Assembly (NCBI RefSeq): GCF_032854445.1
Contig: NC_088305.1
Coordinates: 28,670,628-28,734,627 of the forward strand
DNA length: 64,000 nt
Reading direction: 5' to 3'
Origin: Liolophura sinensis
Lineage: Eukaryota; Mollusca; Polyplacophora; Chitonida; Chitonidae
Made by a program: the position numbers and the translations under genes. A model generated the notes under the pieces. The model had not been told where the DNA came from and searched no databases. It saw only the letters and a program-made list of their open reading frames with translations. Positions within the stretch are counted from its first letter, which is position 1. Each line of letters begins with the position of its first letter. This document shows positions 45,340 through 56,449 of this stretch, piece by piece.

Positions 45340-45610
45340 AAAGATGTACAGCATAGGGAGTAAGGGAAGCGACGACAGTGTAATAACTGGCAAATGGTCA
45401 CACGTAACCGGTGAAATACGCTCTTTTGTCAGTTTACTCTGTTATGGTTTTGTTCTAACTGTTTATGCAAATGCTTAAAACGTAGTATATTACAAGGCCC
45501 CTAGCACCATAGCTTACGCAGAATTAGGTAAAAAATGCAGTCTATTAGACATCACTGGTCTAGAATTACTCAAAATGGTATGTTGTCATCACATTTAATA
45601 TAGAATAGCA
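45340..45610 (-). repeat. Repeat D, one antisense unit
   Basis: gcgacgacagtgtaataact, aaatggtcacacgtaaccgg, aggcccctagcaccatagct, acgcagaattaggtaaaaaa, then agacatcactggtctagaat and actcaaaatggtatgttgtc give the complete antisense core-then-arm order. Confidence 0.92.
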
Positions 45611-45614
45611 TCAA

Positions 45615-46187
45615 AATAAAGCAACAATTTAAACTTACCAAGAGCTGGGTTTGAACGCGCGACATAATTCGTAAAGGGCAAGATAGCTGCCTCGATAGAC
45701 CGCTTTGGCAATCGGCGCCATGGATGCGCTTTATGACGGTGAAGCCCCAGGAACAAATCACTCTTGCTCGCTCTTGTATAACTGTTTAATTCCGAAGAAC
45801 ATTCTCTCTACCAGTATACACATCAGTATACACGCACAGGTTCAATTCCGGTCATGCGTATAGAACTTTGTGAATACATTTTCGCTCTCACTGTTACTGG
45901 GACATTGATGAGTGTGGGATCGGAGAATCTCGAGGTTCCGTTTGCCGGGCCTCACTCTCTTCGCAAACAGCTTGTCTTCCAAAAATATAGCGTGCATACC
46001 TGTCAGCCATACGTGATTCAGTGGTCTAGTTCGAGTACCTTGTCTTTTTGGGGGTTGTTATTGTTTAGTTTTCATATTTTTTTGTTTTATGTGGACTTTG
46101 GTATTGTTTAATGCCATATTTATTTAATAATGTCACATGACAAACACTGAAATAAGTGGCACGGGATTTCCAAGTCCGTGGAAGCTT
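45615..46187. other. Intergenic, no supported feature
   Basis: An 85-codon plus-strand frame (45854-46111) with a hydrophobic end is not convincing. Nothing else recognised. Confidence 0.4.
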
Positions 46188-46325
46188 GTTACTTTAATAC
46201 CAGAACTTTAAAGACCATCACAAAAACACATCTGTTACTTTAATACCAGAACTTAAAAGACCATCACAAAAACACATCTGTTACTGTAATACCAGACCTT
46301 TGAAGACCATCACAAAAGCACATCG
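46188..46325. repeat. 46-bp tandem repeat, 3 copies
   Basis: gttactttaataccagaact then agaccatcacaaaaacacat, starting at 46188, 46234 and 46280. Copies are nearly identical. Confidence 0.95.
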
Positions 46326-46329
46326 ATAC

Positions 46330-46643
46330 CTCCGGGTTTTTAACGACATAAACAAGAATCTTTCACTGAAATAATGCGAAAAGTACAAAATAATTTCTAC
46401 CTGAGAATGACATATGTAACATCTGTGAAAGTTATGAGAACCTCAGATTTTCTAATGACTGGAAAATGAGGGCGTGGCTTCGTTGCAAATCATTTATTGG
46501 CCGCTAGTTGTGACAAAAGCCACGCACTGTCTATTCCCACTGTCCTCCTCTTCACTTTTCTGAATTGCACACTGTCTTTGGGCTTTGTCTTTTTTCAGAG
46601 TAAATAGTGTGATTTAAATGCATTGAATTCGTATCAGACATTC
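46330..46643. other. Spacer, no supported feature
   Basis: Nothing recognised before SINE-B copy 2. Confidence 0.4.
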
Positions 46644-46653
46644 GTTGTAATCA

Positions 46654-46893
46654 ACGGCTAGCACAGTTGGTAAAGCCTCCGCTTCGGGAGCGGTAGAACC
46701 AGGGTCAATCCTGGGTCGATTCAGTTTAATGGCCCGCTCGGGCGGGGCGACTTACTTGACTTGCAGTGAAGCAGCACTAGATAAAAGAGTGGTGAAAATC
46801 CGTCCTCCATTAAGGAGGCACATTACATGTATTCTGAGGATTCCTTCGTCAAATTGTTAAGTACCACGTTAAACCCTCACCACTAACTCACTT
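46654..46893 (+). mobile_element. SINE-B copy 2 with tRNA-Pro-like head and TSD
   Basis: The head shows a D-arm region (ctagcacagttggtaaagc), an anticodon arm ccgcttcgggagcgg with a CGG anticodon position as in tRNA-Pro, and a T-arm ccagggtcaatcctgg that has lost one loop base. The 3' end ttaagtaccacgttaaaccc is shared with copy 1 at 6647. Direct repeats gttgtaatca / gttgtattca (46644-46653, 46894-46903; one mismatch) bound it. The long body and target-site duplication show this is a SINE, not a tRNA gene. Confidence 0.88.
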
Positions 46894-46904
46894 GTTGTAT
46901 TCAT

Positions 46905-47084
46905 TGTTAGTCAGAAAATTTCCTGTTATCCTGTCAGGGACAATACCGTGTCGATATTCACAAAGCATAAACTTCAAACCAAATTTTAATTAACTTAAAG
47001 TCTATATCCAGACCAAGTAAAAACAAATGTACCTCACCTGTGCCTGTCACGCAACTGTTACATAATATAACAATGAAAGACTAC
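46905..47084. other. Spacer, no supported feature
   Basis: Nothing recognised. Confidence 0.4.
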
Positions 47085-47845
47085 AGGATAGATAATAAAA
47101 GCAGAGCAGCAACGACAGTGTGATAGCTGGCAATTGGTCACATCTGACTGGTGAAATACGGCTACACCATAGACAGTAAAAGCAAAGCAGCGACGACAGT
47201 GTGATAGCTGGCAAACGGTTACACGTGACCGATGAAATACGACTACAGCACAGCGAGTAAAACCAGAGCAGCGACGACAGTGCGATAGCTGGCAAATGGC
47301 CACACGTAACCGGTGAGCAGCGACAACAGTGTGATAGCTGGCAAATGGTCACGCGTAACCAGTGAAATACGGCTACAGCATAGAGAGTAAAACCAGAGCA
47401 GCGACAACAGTGTGATAGCTGGCAAGTGGTCACGTGATCTATGAAATACGACTACAGCATAGAGAATAAAACCGGAGCAGCGACAACAGTGTGATAGCTG
47501 GCAAATGGTCACATGTGACCTATGAAATACGACTACAGCATGGAGAGTAAAACCAGAGCAGCGACAACAGTGTGATAGCTGGCAAATGGTCACACGTAAC
47601 CGGTGAAATACGACTACAGCATGGAGAGTAAAACCAGAGCAGCGACAACAGTGTGATAGCTGGGAAATGGTCACACGTAACCGGTGAAACCAGAGCAGCG
47701 ACAACAGTGTGATAGCTGGCAAATGGTCACACGTAACCGGTGAGCAGCGACAACAGTGTGATAGCTGGCAAATAGTCACACATAACCGGTGAAATACGGC
47801 CTATTATCAAATGCACAAATCGTAGCAAAAAACTCTAAAAAAACA
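47085..47845 (-). repeat. Repeat D core tandem array, about 10 units
   Basis: tgatagctgg (with a one-base variant) recurs at 47121, 47202, 47283, 47332, 47413, 47492, 47573, 47654, 47710 and 47759. Spacings are 81, 81, 49, 81, 79, 81, 81, 56 and 49. The 81-bp unit carries gaaatacgactacagcatag, agagtaaaaccagagcagcg and aatggtcacacgtaaccggt. The short units lack the tacggctacagcatagagag part. The end (aaatacggcctattatcaaa) passes into the D arm. A 178-codon minus-strand frame results from the period and is not a gene. Confidence 0.95.
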
Positions 47846-48083
47846 TTTATTTATTTATTTGATTGGTGTTTTACCCTGTAGTCAATAATAGTTCACTTGA
47901 ATGATAGCGACCAGTAATATGGTGGGAGGAAATCAGACAGAACCCGGGGGGAACCCACGATCATCCGCAATCTACTGGCAGACCTTCCCACGTACGGCCG
48001 GAGAGGAAGCCAGTAAAAGCTGGACTTAAACTAACAGCGACCGCATCGATGAGAGTCTGCTGGGTCATTACGCTGCGGCAATA
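47846..48083 (-). mobile_element. SINE-A inserted into repeat D
   Basis: TTTA tail at the left, diverged body (gaccagtaatatggtgggag, accttcccacgtacggccgg), head up to gtcattacgctgcg, missing the last ~30 bp of the tRNA-like 5' end. D arm sequence lies on both sides, so it interrupts a D unit. No clear target-site duplication. Confidence 0.92.
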
Positions 48084-48275
48084 TATTAGACGTCATTGGC
48101 CTAGAATTACTCAGAATGATGTGTTGTCATCACATAAGCATACAATGACATTAAAACAATGCAAATGGACCGGGCATTAGGATGCTTAGTCCACCAGCAG
48201 ATTCCTGGTTTATGCAGAAATGCAGTATAATTAAAGACGTACAGCATAGAGAGTAAAACCATGTACGTAAACCGA
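48084..48275 (-). repeat. Repeat D arm continuing after the SINE
   Basis: atattagacgtcattggcct, agaattactcagaatgatgt, cattaaaacaatgcaaatgg, cttagtccaccagcagattc, then acgtacagcatagagagtaa restart the core. Confidence 0.9.
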
Positions 48276-48399
48276 TGTACATGTAAAATGAACACCGATC
48301 TTTATGTCCCTATGCACATGTGTGATGAACACGGATCTTTATGTCCGGCGTTTCTCTCGCCTGTGTTTAACTTTATTGTAAATCAACAAAAGGAGGGGA

Positions 48400-48790
48400 T
48401 TTACTGGCTACTTGTGATCATTTGTCTACTATCACACTGTCACTCACTGCTCTGGTGTTGTTTTCATGTAAATGTGCATTGTTTAAATGTGATTTTATAT
48501 TAAAATTTTATGTGATTTTATATTTGTGAGCGATTCTAGATCAGTCAAATAAAGTAAATTGCAACTAACATCACTCACCAATGTTTTTAGCTAACCCTGC
48601 TTAAGCCTTGGTTCCAGGGGTCGTGTACATAGCTACTGTTTAAGCGTATACACGAACAGTTGGTATAAAACCTTAACTGTGGTAAACTGTGGTAAAGAAA
48701 ACGTATCACACTATCACTGGCTGCTCTGGCATTACTCGATGTGTTGTTATTTTGTATATTGTAATTCGTTCGGCACAGCACTCACAGTGG
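48400..48790 (+). repeat. Repeat D, sense unit
   Basis: ctactatcacactgtcactc, gattctagatcagtcaaata, aaattgcaactaacatcact, taaccctgcttaagccttgg, then a second core (gtatcacactatcactggct). It faces the opposite way to the array just upstream, so D units sit tail to tail here. Confidence 0.8.
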
Positions 48791-48839
48791 CGATGGACTA
48801 GGATATATTGATAGCTCTTGTGGATCAGATTTCAGTTGA

Positions 48840-49100
48840 AGATCTCCGCTGACGGCACCCTAGGTTCAAGTAAACAAGTAAAGTATACCGCCACATCCCT
48901 TTCAAGCTTGTGCTGACGGCACCCTAGGTTCAAGTAAACAAGTAAGGTATACCACTACATCCCTTTCAAGCCTGTGCTGACGGCACCCTAGGTTCAAGTA
49001 AACAAGTAAGGTATACCACTACATCGATTTCAAGCTTGTGCTGACGGCACCCTAGGTTCAAGTAAACAAGTAAGGTATACCGCTACATCCCTTTCAAGCC
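48840..49100. repeat. 64-bp tandem repeat, 4 copies
   Basis: gctgacggcaccctaggttc starts at 48848, 48912, 48976 and 49040. Each unit continues aagtaaacaagtaaggtata and ccactacatccctttcaag. Copies differ at only a few positions. Confidence 0.96.
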
Positions 49101-49104
49101 TGTC

Positions 49105-49605
49105 CTAAAGCCAAATATTGATGTTTTTAATAGAAACATTTTGCTCACTGATTTTTCACCCCACTCCATGAAGTTCTTTTGATGACAAGCTGTCTGTGGA
49201 GTGCTACAGTTGTTTCTATGAACAGTCTGAATAAACCTTCAAGGAGAAAAAAATGAAAATGTTACATGATCGATTATTCTCGCTAATGAAAGGCGCCGAA
49301 TCAATTGTGACACTGTCGCCAAATCTTTAAAGGTACAGACAGATAAAAATTTTGTATGTGCAGTATATTTAATTATAGCAGTTTGTTTATTGTCTGTCTA
49401 AAAGGGTCTCTAAAATGAGCAATAATAATGTCACAATCATTTGCTGAAACTTATATTTACAGTTCAGAGCCATGTGCCATAAGGCAAGCATTTCTAAGTT
49501 TATGTCCTGTTTTTAGATAATCCTATTGCCAAATTTTTCTCATTTTAATAATTGCTGCTTTTTCTTGTGAGCATGTCACTTGCCCTGAGAAGTACCGAGT
49601 TCAGC
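49105..49605. other. Intergenic, no supported feature
   Basis: Unique-looking AT-rich sequence, no open frame of note. Confidence 0.4.
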
Positions 49606-49760
49606 AGCTTTAAGCAAACGTCATGCAGGGATTTGGATGAAGTTTTGTGCACAGGTTGGCCTTAGGCCAAGATCCAGTCCATAAATTTTAGTGGTAATCC
49701 GAATCCGGAAGCGGATCAAGAAATGTTTAAACGATTCTTAACCATTGACAGATAGGGCAG
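49606..49760. repeat. Possible widespread animal repeat motif
   Basis: ggatttggatgaagttttgt, gcacaggttggccttaggcc and aatccggaagcggatcaaga resemble a phrase I recall seeing repeatedly in unrelated marine-animal genomic sequences. This is memory only. It occurs once in this window and has no visible ends. Confidence 0.3.
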
Positions 49761-49764
49761 AAAT

Positions 49765-52047
49765 GTAGAGTTTTTCCCCTTTATTTGTAGTGCGGAAATT
49801 TGCAAGTATAGTTGTACCATACGTTTGCACTCTGTAAGTGCCTTCTAGCTGAAGCTATTCTTTCATATTACTTTCACTCCATTTGTCACAAGTTGTAATT
49901 GTATGGGTAAAATTTTGCACAACTCGTTAAAATGTAGGCAAAGTACATTATGCGTCATAATCCAGAGGTGTGGAAGCATTGCTTAATTTAAGTTGCATGT
50001 ATACTGTGCTCCCAAAACTCTTTAAATATGTCAGTGTAAAAGGAAAGTTCAGGCAATGGGATATTGCGAAGAACCTTGATACCAGTATTCTATGAGATAA
50101 CTAAAGAGCCTTTTGTGGTTCCCAGTGTAGTCCTCTTTGGAGAAACTGTGGAAACCTTTCCGACCACTACTTATTCTTAGTGTGTATCACTGGTAAAACG
50201 CAAACATATGTGTATAGGTAACTAATTATTTACAAATACGATGTCGGTCAGTTTAATGAAGTTGGAATGAGGCAGACTTTTACACGCGTTACCTATGTCG
50301 TATTAATGGCCACCAGCGAACTCCATGCAAGACTACACAAGATAACGTCGTCAATCGCTCATTGCCATCCAAACCCCGAGTCCAATGGATGAGGGGCGAT
50401 CAATAAAATTTCCTGCTCGAGAAAGGGGAACAAACCATGTCGTGTAACATGTAGATTGGAAGGCAAACACTTAAACTATGCTCTACCAAGCTCTCAATGT
50501 TTTGCTTTTTCTGCGTCTAAAGACGCTGTATTTTGCGACCTATACAGTAGCCTTGTGACTTTACCCCTCTCTTCATCACAATAATGTCTTCCCTAGCATG
50601 CCCCTTTCCAGCTTGAATTACAAATGTTCATGAAATATTGAACGGGTGGGTGGCTTTCAATGTAAATTGGTTCAAGGCTACTGGTGCCATGTTAAGCGAA
50701 ATTAGATAATTAGTGAAATGGAATAAGAGAGATGATTTGTGTGGTTTCTTTTGATTGTCATTTTAAAATGGTCTGAAGAATAAGTCTTCTACGCGACAGT
50801 GAGGTTCATGTTTACCTTGGAAATGTCACGGGTGAGGGTGTTTCGATGTTTTTACAGGCATCCTATTGTGATGAAAAGAATGTGAAAGTGAGGATGTGTA
50901 AAATTGGATAAGAGATGCAAACGAGACGTTCTAAACTGCATGACCTGATTAAACAGGAGAGTCATCTTGTGGTGGCATGGAATTATTGTTTAATTAGCAT
51001 TGGTTTATTTGAGGTTTTATACATATGTGGCCCAGAGAACTATGCTATATAATATATCTACAACAGATCTGCTATCATAATTACATATGTCATTATTCTT
51101 TGACCAAAATCAAGTACATATTACATTTAAGTTTTTGTATCACTTACATGTTTGGAGCACAGTAGTTGTGGAAACTATTTTTACAATGTATACGCTATAA
51201 TAAAGCATAGGTTTCTATGCAATAACGTAATTGCCTACCTACATGAAGAAGTTTGTCAGGGCACAATGCCCAAGACTCTGATATATCTGAGCTGAAGAAA
51301 CTTTCTGGGAAACCGATTGGTTGTGTATCTGACTATTCATCAAGATTTAAGCATGAAAAAAAAAATGACAAGCCTCTGAAAACATTCAGAAAGAGTATAA
51401 TTTTAAATGTCTTACCGTTATCCCAAGTTCCGCTGACAGCTTAAAGTGTCCGCTGATACTCGACCATCGGGTAGGAACACAAACGGAGCCGACTGGCAAA
51501 TGTAGTTCTGCGTCTGTATAGAATCAATCACAACCACCGAGACTCTGGAATTGGCCCAATCACGGACGATGTAGTTTATGTCTTATGTTACGTTGGCACT
51601 GAGTGGACCGTTGACAACTGTCTATTCGGAACTCCGTTTGGATATTGACGCACCTCGTATGAAGAATACGAAACAACATACGAATATTGCTGATCCAATC
51701 AATAAGACATGCTTAGTACGTTCTGTTGCCTAAGGCCGTATATTTTGCCTATATACTTCAGTTTAACTTAATTCTTTTGAATTAACCTTAGTCATCTTTC
51801 TTTGTTAACAGATCTTGCTATATCAGCTATTAGCGTCATTTTCTGAGTTGATGTACCTTCGTTGACAACTGTTTTGACACTAAGATTTAGATCGAAGCAG
51901 AGAAAATGGACAAAATCAAAACTTCTACTTACTCGGAGAAAATGGTGCCTAACATCAATAGTCATATCTCATAATGAATGCCTGACACTTACATGAACTC
52001 CATACTCAATAAAGACGTAAATAATACAGCGGAGACGCCAGTGAAGG
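49765..52047. other. Largely unique intergenic sequence
   Basis: One of the longest stretches without a dispersed repeat. Near 50225-50285, tacaaatacgatgtcggtca may be a SINE-A relic. No open frame above 63 codons. Confidence 0.4.
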
Positions 52048-52239
52048 TCACAGTCTTGTGCCATATGATAGCCTTTGCAACGGTTTCATAACCACATTAA
52101 AGGGGCCGAATGATCCGGGTAACAGGCTGAATTCCAGCGTGCCGTGTTCTTGCAGCGTCAGTAGCAGGTCTCCTAATCGATATAGACTGTCTACTGTTCG
52201 CCTAAATCCCACTGGTGTGGGGATGGGGGTCATTATCTA
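52048..52239 (-). CDS. Candidate internal or terminal exon, unknown protein
   Basis: A 61-codon minus-strand frame lies just inside a possible 3' splice site (ttgtatattcag, ending at 52240, followed by tagataatg). It is richer in G+C than its surroundings. The peptide has a regular-looking segment (Leu-Leu-Leu-Thr-Leu-Gln-Glu-His-Gly, then Phe-Gly-Pro-Phe-Asn-Val-Val-Met-Lys) and ends in TGA. The plus strand is also open across the same interval, so the openness may be compositional. I do not recognise the protein and no partner exon is identifiable. Confidence 0.2.
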
Positions 52240-52249
52240 CTGAATATAC

Positions 52250-53035
52250 AACTCCTATATTTTTGTGGATTTTTAGCAATTATTATGGTTAGTTTCAGAC
52301 AGAATTGAATGGCTATCAGAAGATTTACACTTAAACGGTGGTGTGCTCCGTGTTTTTGCCGTTTCATCGCCACACGTGTTAATCGATATAATGTTGAGAG
52401 TCATTGTAATTCAACAACTTATACAGATTAAAGGGTGTGAGGGGGTTCCTCATTTGACAGGTTTAAACAGCTCTTGATGTAACCTCAGGACGTGAACTGT
52501 ATTATCAATATTCATTCAGAGCAACACCTTGATTAAACACTTTGCCTCGGTGATTATAATGGCTCAACGACGTTCGTGTGGCCGTTTGTGCAATCTCTTT
52601 CATTGAAAGAGAACTTGTCTGCGAACAAGTGAAAGTTGCCAAAGGTCGCTGATTTACCCTTCACCCCCCCCCCGGCTTCCGTTACTCCCAAAATTTACCG
52701 CTTTCGTATTCATGAAAAATTCTTCAGCATAATGTTACAAAAGACTAAAACAAACAAACAAACAAACAAACAAACAAAAGTAGTCCCATATTTTACAATC
52801 ATCAGCCACATTACCGGTTTAAAACATGTCGGTAAAAGCGATATACCTCTTTTTGTTCTTTTCCGGGATATATTGCATCACGGTTTCTCTATCGCTGTAT
52901 CGCAAAGAAGAAGTTCACAAGCACTTCAGTGAACAGCAGAAAACAAGAGAGAATGATGTATTCTGGCATAGCTAGGAAGCCGTTTGCCCAGATAGGAAAT
53001 GTTCAAGCTCATTGAATCCCCGTGTAATTTGTATC
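52250..53035. other. Intergenic with simple repeats
   Basis: Contains a C-run near 52664-52674 and a (CAAA)n microsatellite at about 52748-52779. A 98-codon frame crosses both and is not called. Confidence 0.45.
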
Positions 53036-53039
53036 GTGC

Positions 53040-53505
53040 CATGACTAACCTAATCGTCCGTTACTTTGGAATCACAATATGTTCGGTTAAGGTCTGTAAC
53101 GCTCGTCATTTTCGAACTGTATCTAATACCGTTTAACCTGGAGGTAGGGGCCGTAAAGGTAGCCATACTCATAACATCTGCATGATGGAGTTGCAGTCAA
53201 AGCGCGACTGAGATACCTTGTTTAATTGTTATTTGACCTGGAACTCATTCATGGACTACGAATTTGAACTTTGATATGGAATTCATGCCTTAAATATCAA
53301 CTATCTGCCCAGCATCATTGAAAACTGATGACCACTTCTCTCTTGTGTGTTACCGGCTTTATTTCTTATTTTTATAATTTCTTACATACCTTTGTCTTTG
53401 GGAGCTAGTGTTAAACGTTGTTTTGGAAGTGGATCTTGCGATTATCGACTTGGAACGCCCTTTACGGAGTAGGAATTGTATATGAATGTCGGACTTGACG
53501 CTTAT
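53040..53505 (-). repeat. Family C dispersed repeat, long antisense copy
   Basis: Inverse of 58839-59310: atcgtccgttactttggaat, cggttaaggtctgtaacgct, ggccgtaaaggtagccatac, ggaattcatgccttaaatat, ggatcttgcgattatcgact, cggacttgacgcttatattg. With copy 2 it defines a unit of at least 465 bp. Confidence 0.9.
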
Positions 53506-53509
53506 ATTG

Positions 53510-54754
53510 AACATGCCATGCCTTTACACAAGGCCTTTCCTGAAATGCTGCTAACCTGTAGATGTCCTTGTTCGTGTAACCATTATGATTGCAGTACATC
53601 CATCTACATGACAACGTGTTTGTTCTTTATTTTCGTTGAAGTCTCCCTACTGTACTACACCATACGTTATCACTTTATCTCATTGCTTCACACTCCCACT
53701 GTATGCCCACCCTCGAAACAAATCTGCTTAATATTTGACTTACATCTTATATATTTGAACCATTTAATCAGTGGATTGATCGATCAAATGCTCTTTATCA
53801 ATACTCAAGCAGACCTAGCTCATCTACCTTTAAGGCAGCTCAAAGACCTTTAAGTTTCTGTTGGACTTGAATGATTGATTTACTGATCAACTGGTCGACC
53901 GATCGATCAATTATAGTGCGTGAGTGAGTGATTGAGTGAGTGAGTTTTTAAGCGAGAGGAAACTATTAACCACATAGACTTCCACAAACATAACGGTCGA
54001 TGGTGAACTTCGTGTTCTTTTATGATTCGTACCTTGTACCTTTGTCCTGGCCCTTGTCGTGTAACCCAACACCTCGGAATCTTGTCTTGCAAACCCGAAT
54101 CGAATTCCGAGAATACACAGCACTCAAGCGATTTGATGAGGTACGAAAAACAGTTCTGCGGTTTCGGGTTACACACTAATCACCAATAGGGTTGAAGTGT
54201 TATGTTGAAGTCTACTCTGTCTCATAAAAAAGAATGTGGGCAAATCACGTCTCTTTGAGGCTGCCTATCTCTTTGACCACCCTCCTTCTGCAAAGTCATG
54301 GTTGTTGGATTAATCAGTGACAAGCTTAGACCACTGTGTGACATCGGGTCTTATTGCTGCGTGACGTAAGAATGCAGATTTACTATACAAGTATTATGAC
54401 GCCATACCGCTGAACTCAGATTGAAACGCAATGAAACAAAATTGCCATTGCATATGGGTGTGAAATATCAGAAATGAAATTATAAACGTAATATCTGTAA
54501 ACAAGGCAAAATAGAAGGAAGGAAATGCTAATATTTCAACTTCACTTAAAAAATAAAAGCATAAAGTTTACTGATAAACATTTAATTTCAAAATAGCTGC
54601 CAGCGTTTTTTCACCTTTTCCACTTCTGGAAGTCTTTTCTTCGGAACTGTACAGCATCGCTACTCTTCAATCCTGTTCATTTGTGAAAATACTAGGGCTA
54701 GAAAATTCAAAAATACAAACTTTATAACAGAGTCATTCAGTTCACAAATGCTAC
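53510..54754. other. Intergenic with GAGT microsatellite
   Basis: A 125-codon plus-strand frame begins inside the family C edge (53476-53853), with no recognisable domain. A degenerate (GAGT)n run occupies about 53918-53946. Nothing else recognised. Confidence 0.4.
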
Positions 54755-54992
54755 CTACATGTACGTCATCTGATTTGACCTTGAAACGAATTATTTCATT
54801 CAAAAAGTGTAGATGTGACGTCATTCAGGCCTCCTGGGTCACAACAGACCATCGTAGAATCTGATCTTATAACACAATTTTAACCGGATGGAAAAAGTCT
54901 AAAAAAATAAATCGAACTATTTTCCTGAACAATTTTTAATGGTCTTTCATCGGATATCTACTCCATTTTAGAGTGATCTTTGCCTTTAACGT
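54755..54992 (-). mobile_element. MITE E, partial copy
   Basis: Reverse strand matches copy 1 (15096-15370): agatcactctaaaatggagt, gaaagaccattaaaaattgt, aggaaaatagttcgattta, gttaaaattgtgttataaga, gaatgacgtcacatctacac, gaatgaaataattcg. The second terminal repeat is missing. Confidence 0.85.
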
Positions 54993-54994
54993 CC

Positions 54995-55100
54995 GACATT
55001 TCTGTGGCAAATATTTTCCTGTTATCTTTTACAGGAAGCAAAAAACAACAACACAATACCCGTCAGCAGAATGTTGACCAGTATTAAAGGCAATGTGTTC
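54995..55100. other. Spacer, no supported feature
   Basis: Nothing recognised. Confidence 0.4.
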
Positions 55101-55102
55101 TG

Positions 55103-55231
55103 AGGCCGGTTTCCTGAAGCGTACTTAGTGTTAAGTAGCTCGTAGATAAGTGCACTTTATATCTCTATAACATACGTCATCATGGTATTTAAGGGGAAAC
55201 TTAGCTAAGCGATCTTCATGAAACCGGCCCC
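55103..55231. mobile_element. Small palindromic MITE G
   Basis: Ends gaggccggtttcctgaagcg and (inverse strand) ggggccggtttcatgaagat, continuing into ..ttagc/ttag.. on both sides. About 129 bp, with inverted repeats of around 30 bp. I recall similar short elements starting ggccggtttcatgaag in other marine animals. Confidence 0.8.
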
Positions 55232-55234
55232 TGT

Positions 55235-56305
55235 TTTATTAGACTGCCATAATACAGTTGACAATGGAACTTAAAGTGCTCAAAAAACCCCCAAGAAAAC
55301 ATAAAACAACAACAACAACAACAAAAAACAACAAAAAACAAACGCTTTTGCTGCACCCATTAAAACAAAAACCATTCGGGTGACCTTAAAAAGTATTCGA
55401 CATGTGTATATAGTCCCTTGGGTACAAACGGTATTCTAGTGTATTATTTCACAGCTGACATACCAAGTGGACACCATATCCCATGCATCAGGCATATCAA
55501 TTTTACCTGGGACTGATAATACGTTTGGTGCCACATGCTGACATGACAATACTCAAACCTACAAATTTAACATTGCCGAGAACAGTACCTAAGGTGTAAA
55601 TGTCAAATCGTCGTAATGGATTGATTACATATGATGAGGTGCTATGTCGTGCTGCACACATCAGCCAAACTAAACAAACTGCTAAATGATTGGCCCACTC
55701 TTTTGATTCATAACCTCACCAAGCTGGTCCTCGTTTACCCTTAGCGCGGTGTTGTCGTGATTAATTTAATGAGAAACCCCATCATCGCATTAACCTTTGC
55801 AGGGGAAGATGCATCTCAATCGTGGGATTTTAGTTAAGAAGCCAAGCTTTCCAATGTAAGATCTAACAGCAGAGCCCATCTCGTTTAGCTGACATCTCTG
55901 TACTCACTTTCAGCATTGGGGACATTAATAATACCTGTAAATCCTAAGTGCTTTCTGTTTTACCACCTTCATACCATCTCCTTTCTATAAAGGTAGGTAA
56001 TTACTAGTTTGGGACCACATGCTGGAGAGCAAGTCCTTTCAAGCCAGGTTTCTGTGAGATGTAACGAAACCATGAGCAGATGCTAAAGTGATTTAGTAAG
56101 ACAGCTTTAACACAATTTAAACCGAATTGGTAATGGTGTAATTTTAGTCTCCTGTAAATATTTTCTTTTCTACATATTTTTTTTAAAAAGTCTTTGGAGC
56201 TATTGGAAGAGTGCAACTCTGTTCGTTTTACTGTCGTTACGGGGGTGTAGAAAAGTCATGGATGGCTGATAGATATTTTTTCTTCGAAAATTTACCACTG
56301 GGAGC
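55235..56305. other. Intergenic, no supported feature
   Basis: Contains an (AAC)n-like run near 55303-55345. Otherwise nothing recognised. Confidence 0.4.
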
Positions 56306-56309
56306 GCAA

Positions 56310-56447
56310 TCTCTAAGTGGCTGGTGTCTTCGGCATGATACTTCGGTGTCGGCAGCACTTTGGTGGTATGCTTCCTAATGAACCCTCGTCGCCATATGGC
56401 TGAAAGGGTGTTATGTACGACATTAAACCCTAAGCATACATACATGT
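56310..56447 (+). mobile_element. SINE-B copy 3, 3' part only
   Basis: tcggcagcactttggtggta, aaccctcgtcgccatatggc, tgttatgtacgacattaaac and cctaagcatacatac align with 6867-6975. The tRNA-like head is lost. Confidence 0.8.
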
Positions 56448-56449
56448 AT

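Noticed and set aside
46654-46720. A genuine tRNA-Pro gene
   Set aside because: The T loop lacks one base, the acceptor stem does not close, and the segment continues into a SINE body bounded by a target-site duplication.
47047-47779. 128- and 178-codon frames in the D array
   Set aside because: These are products of the 81-bp tandem core. The same core is non-coding elsewhere in the window.
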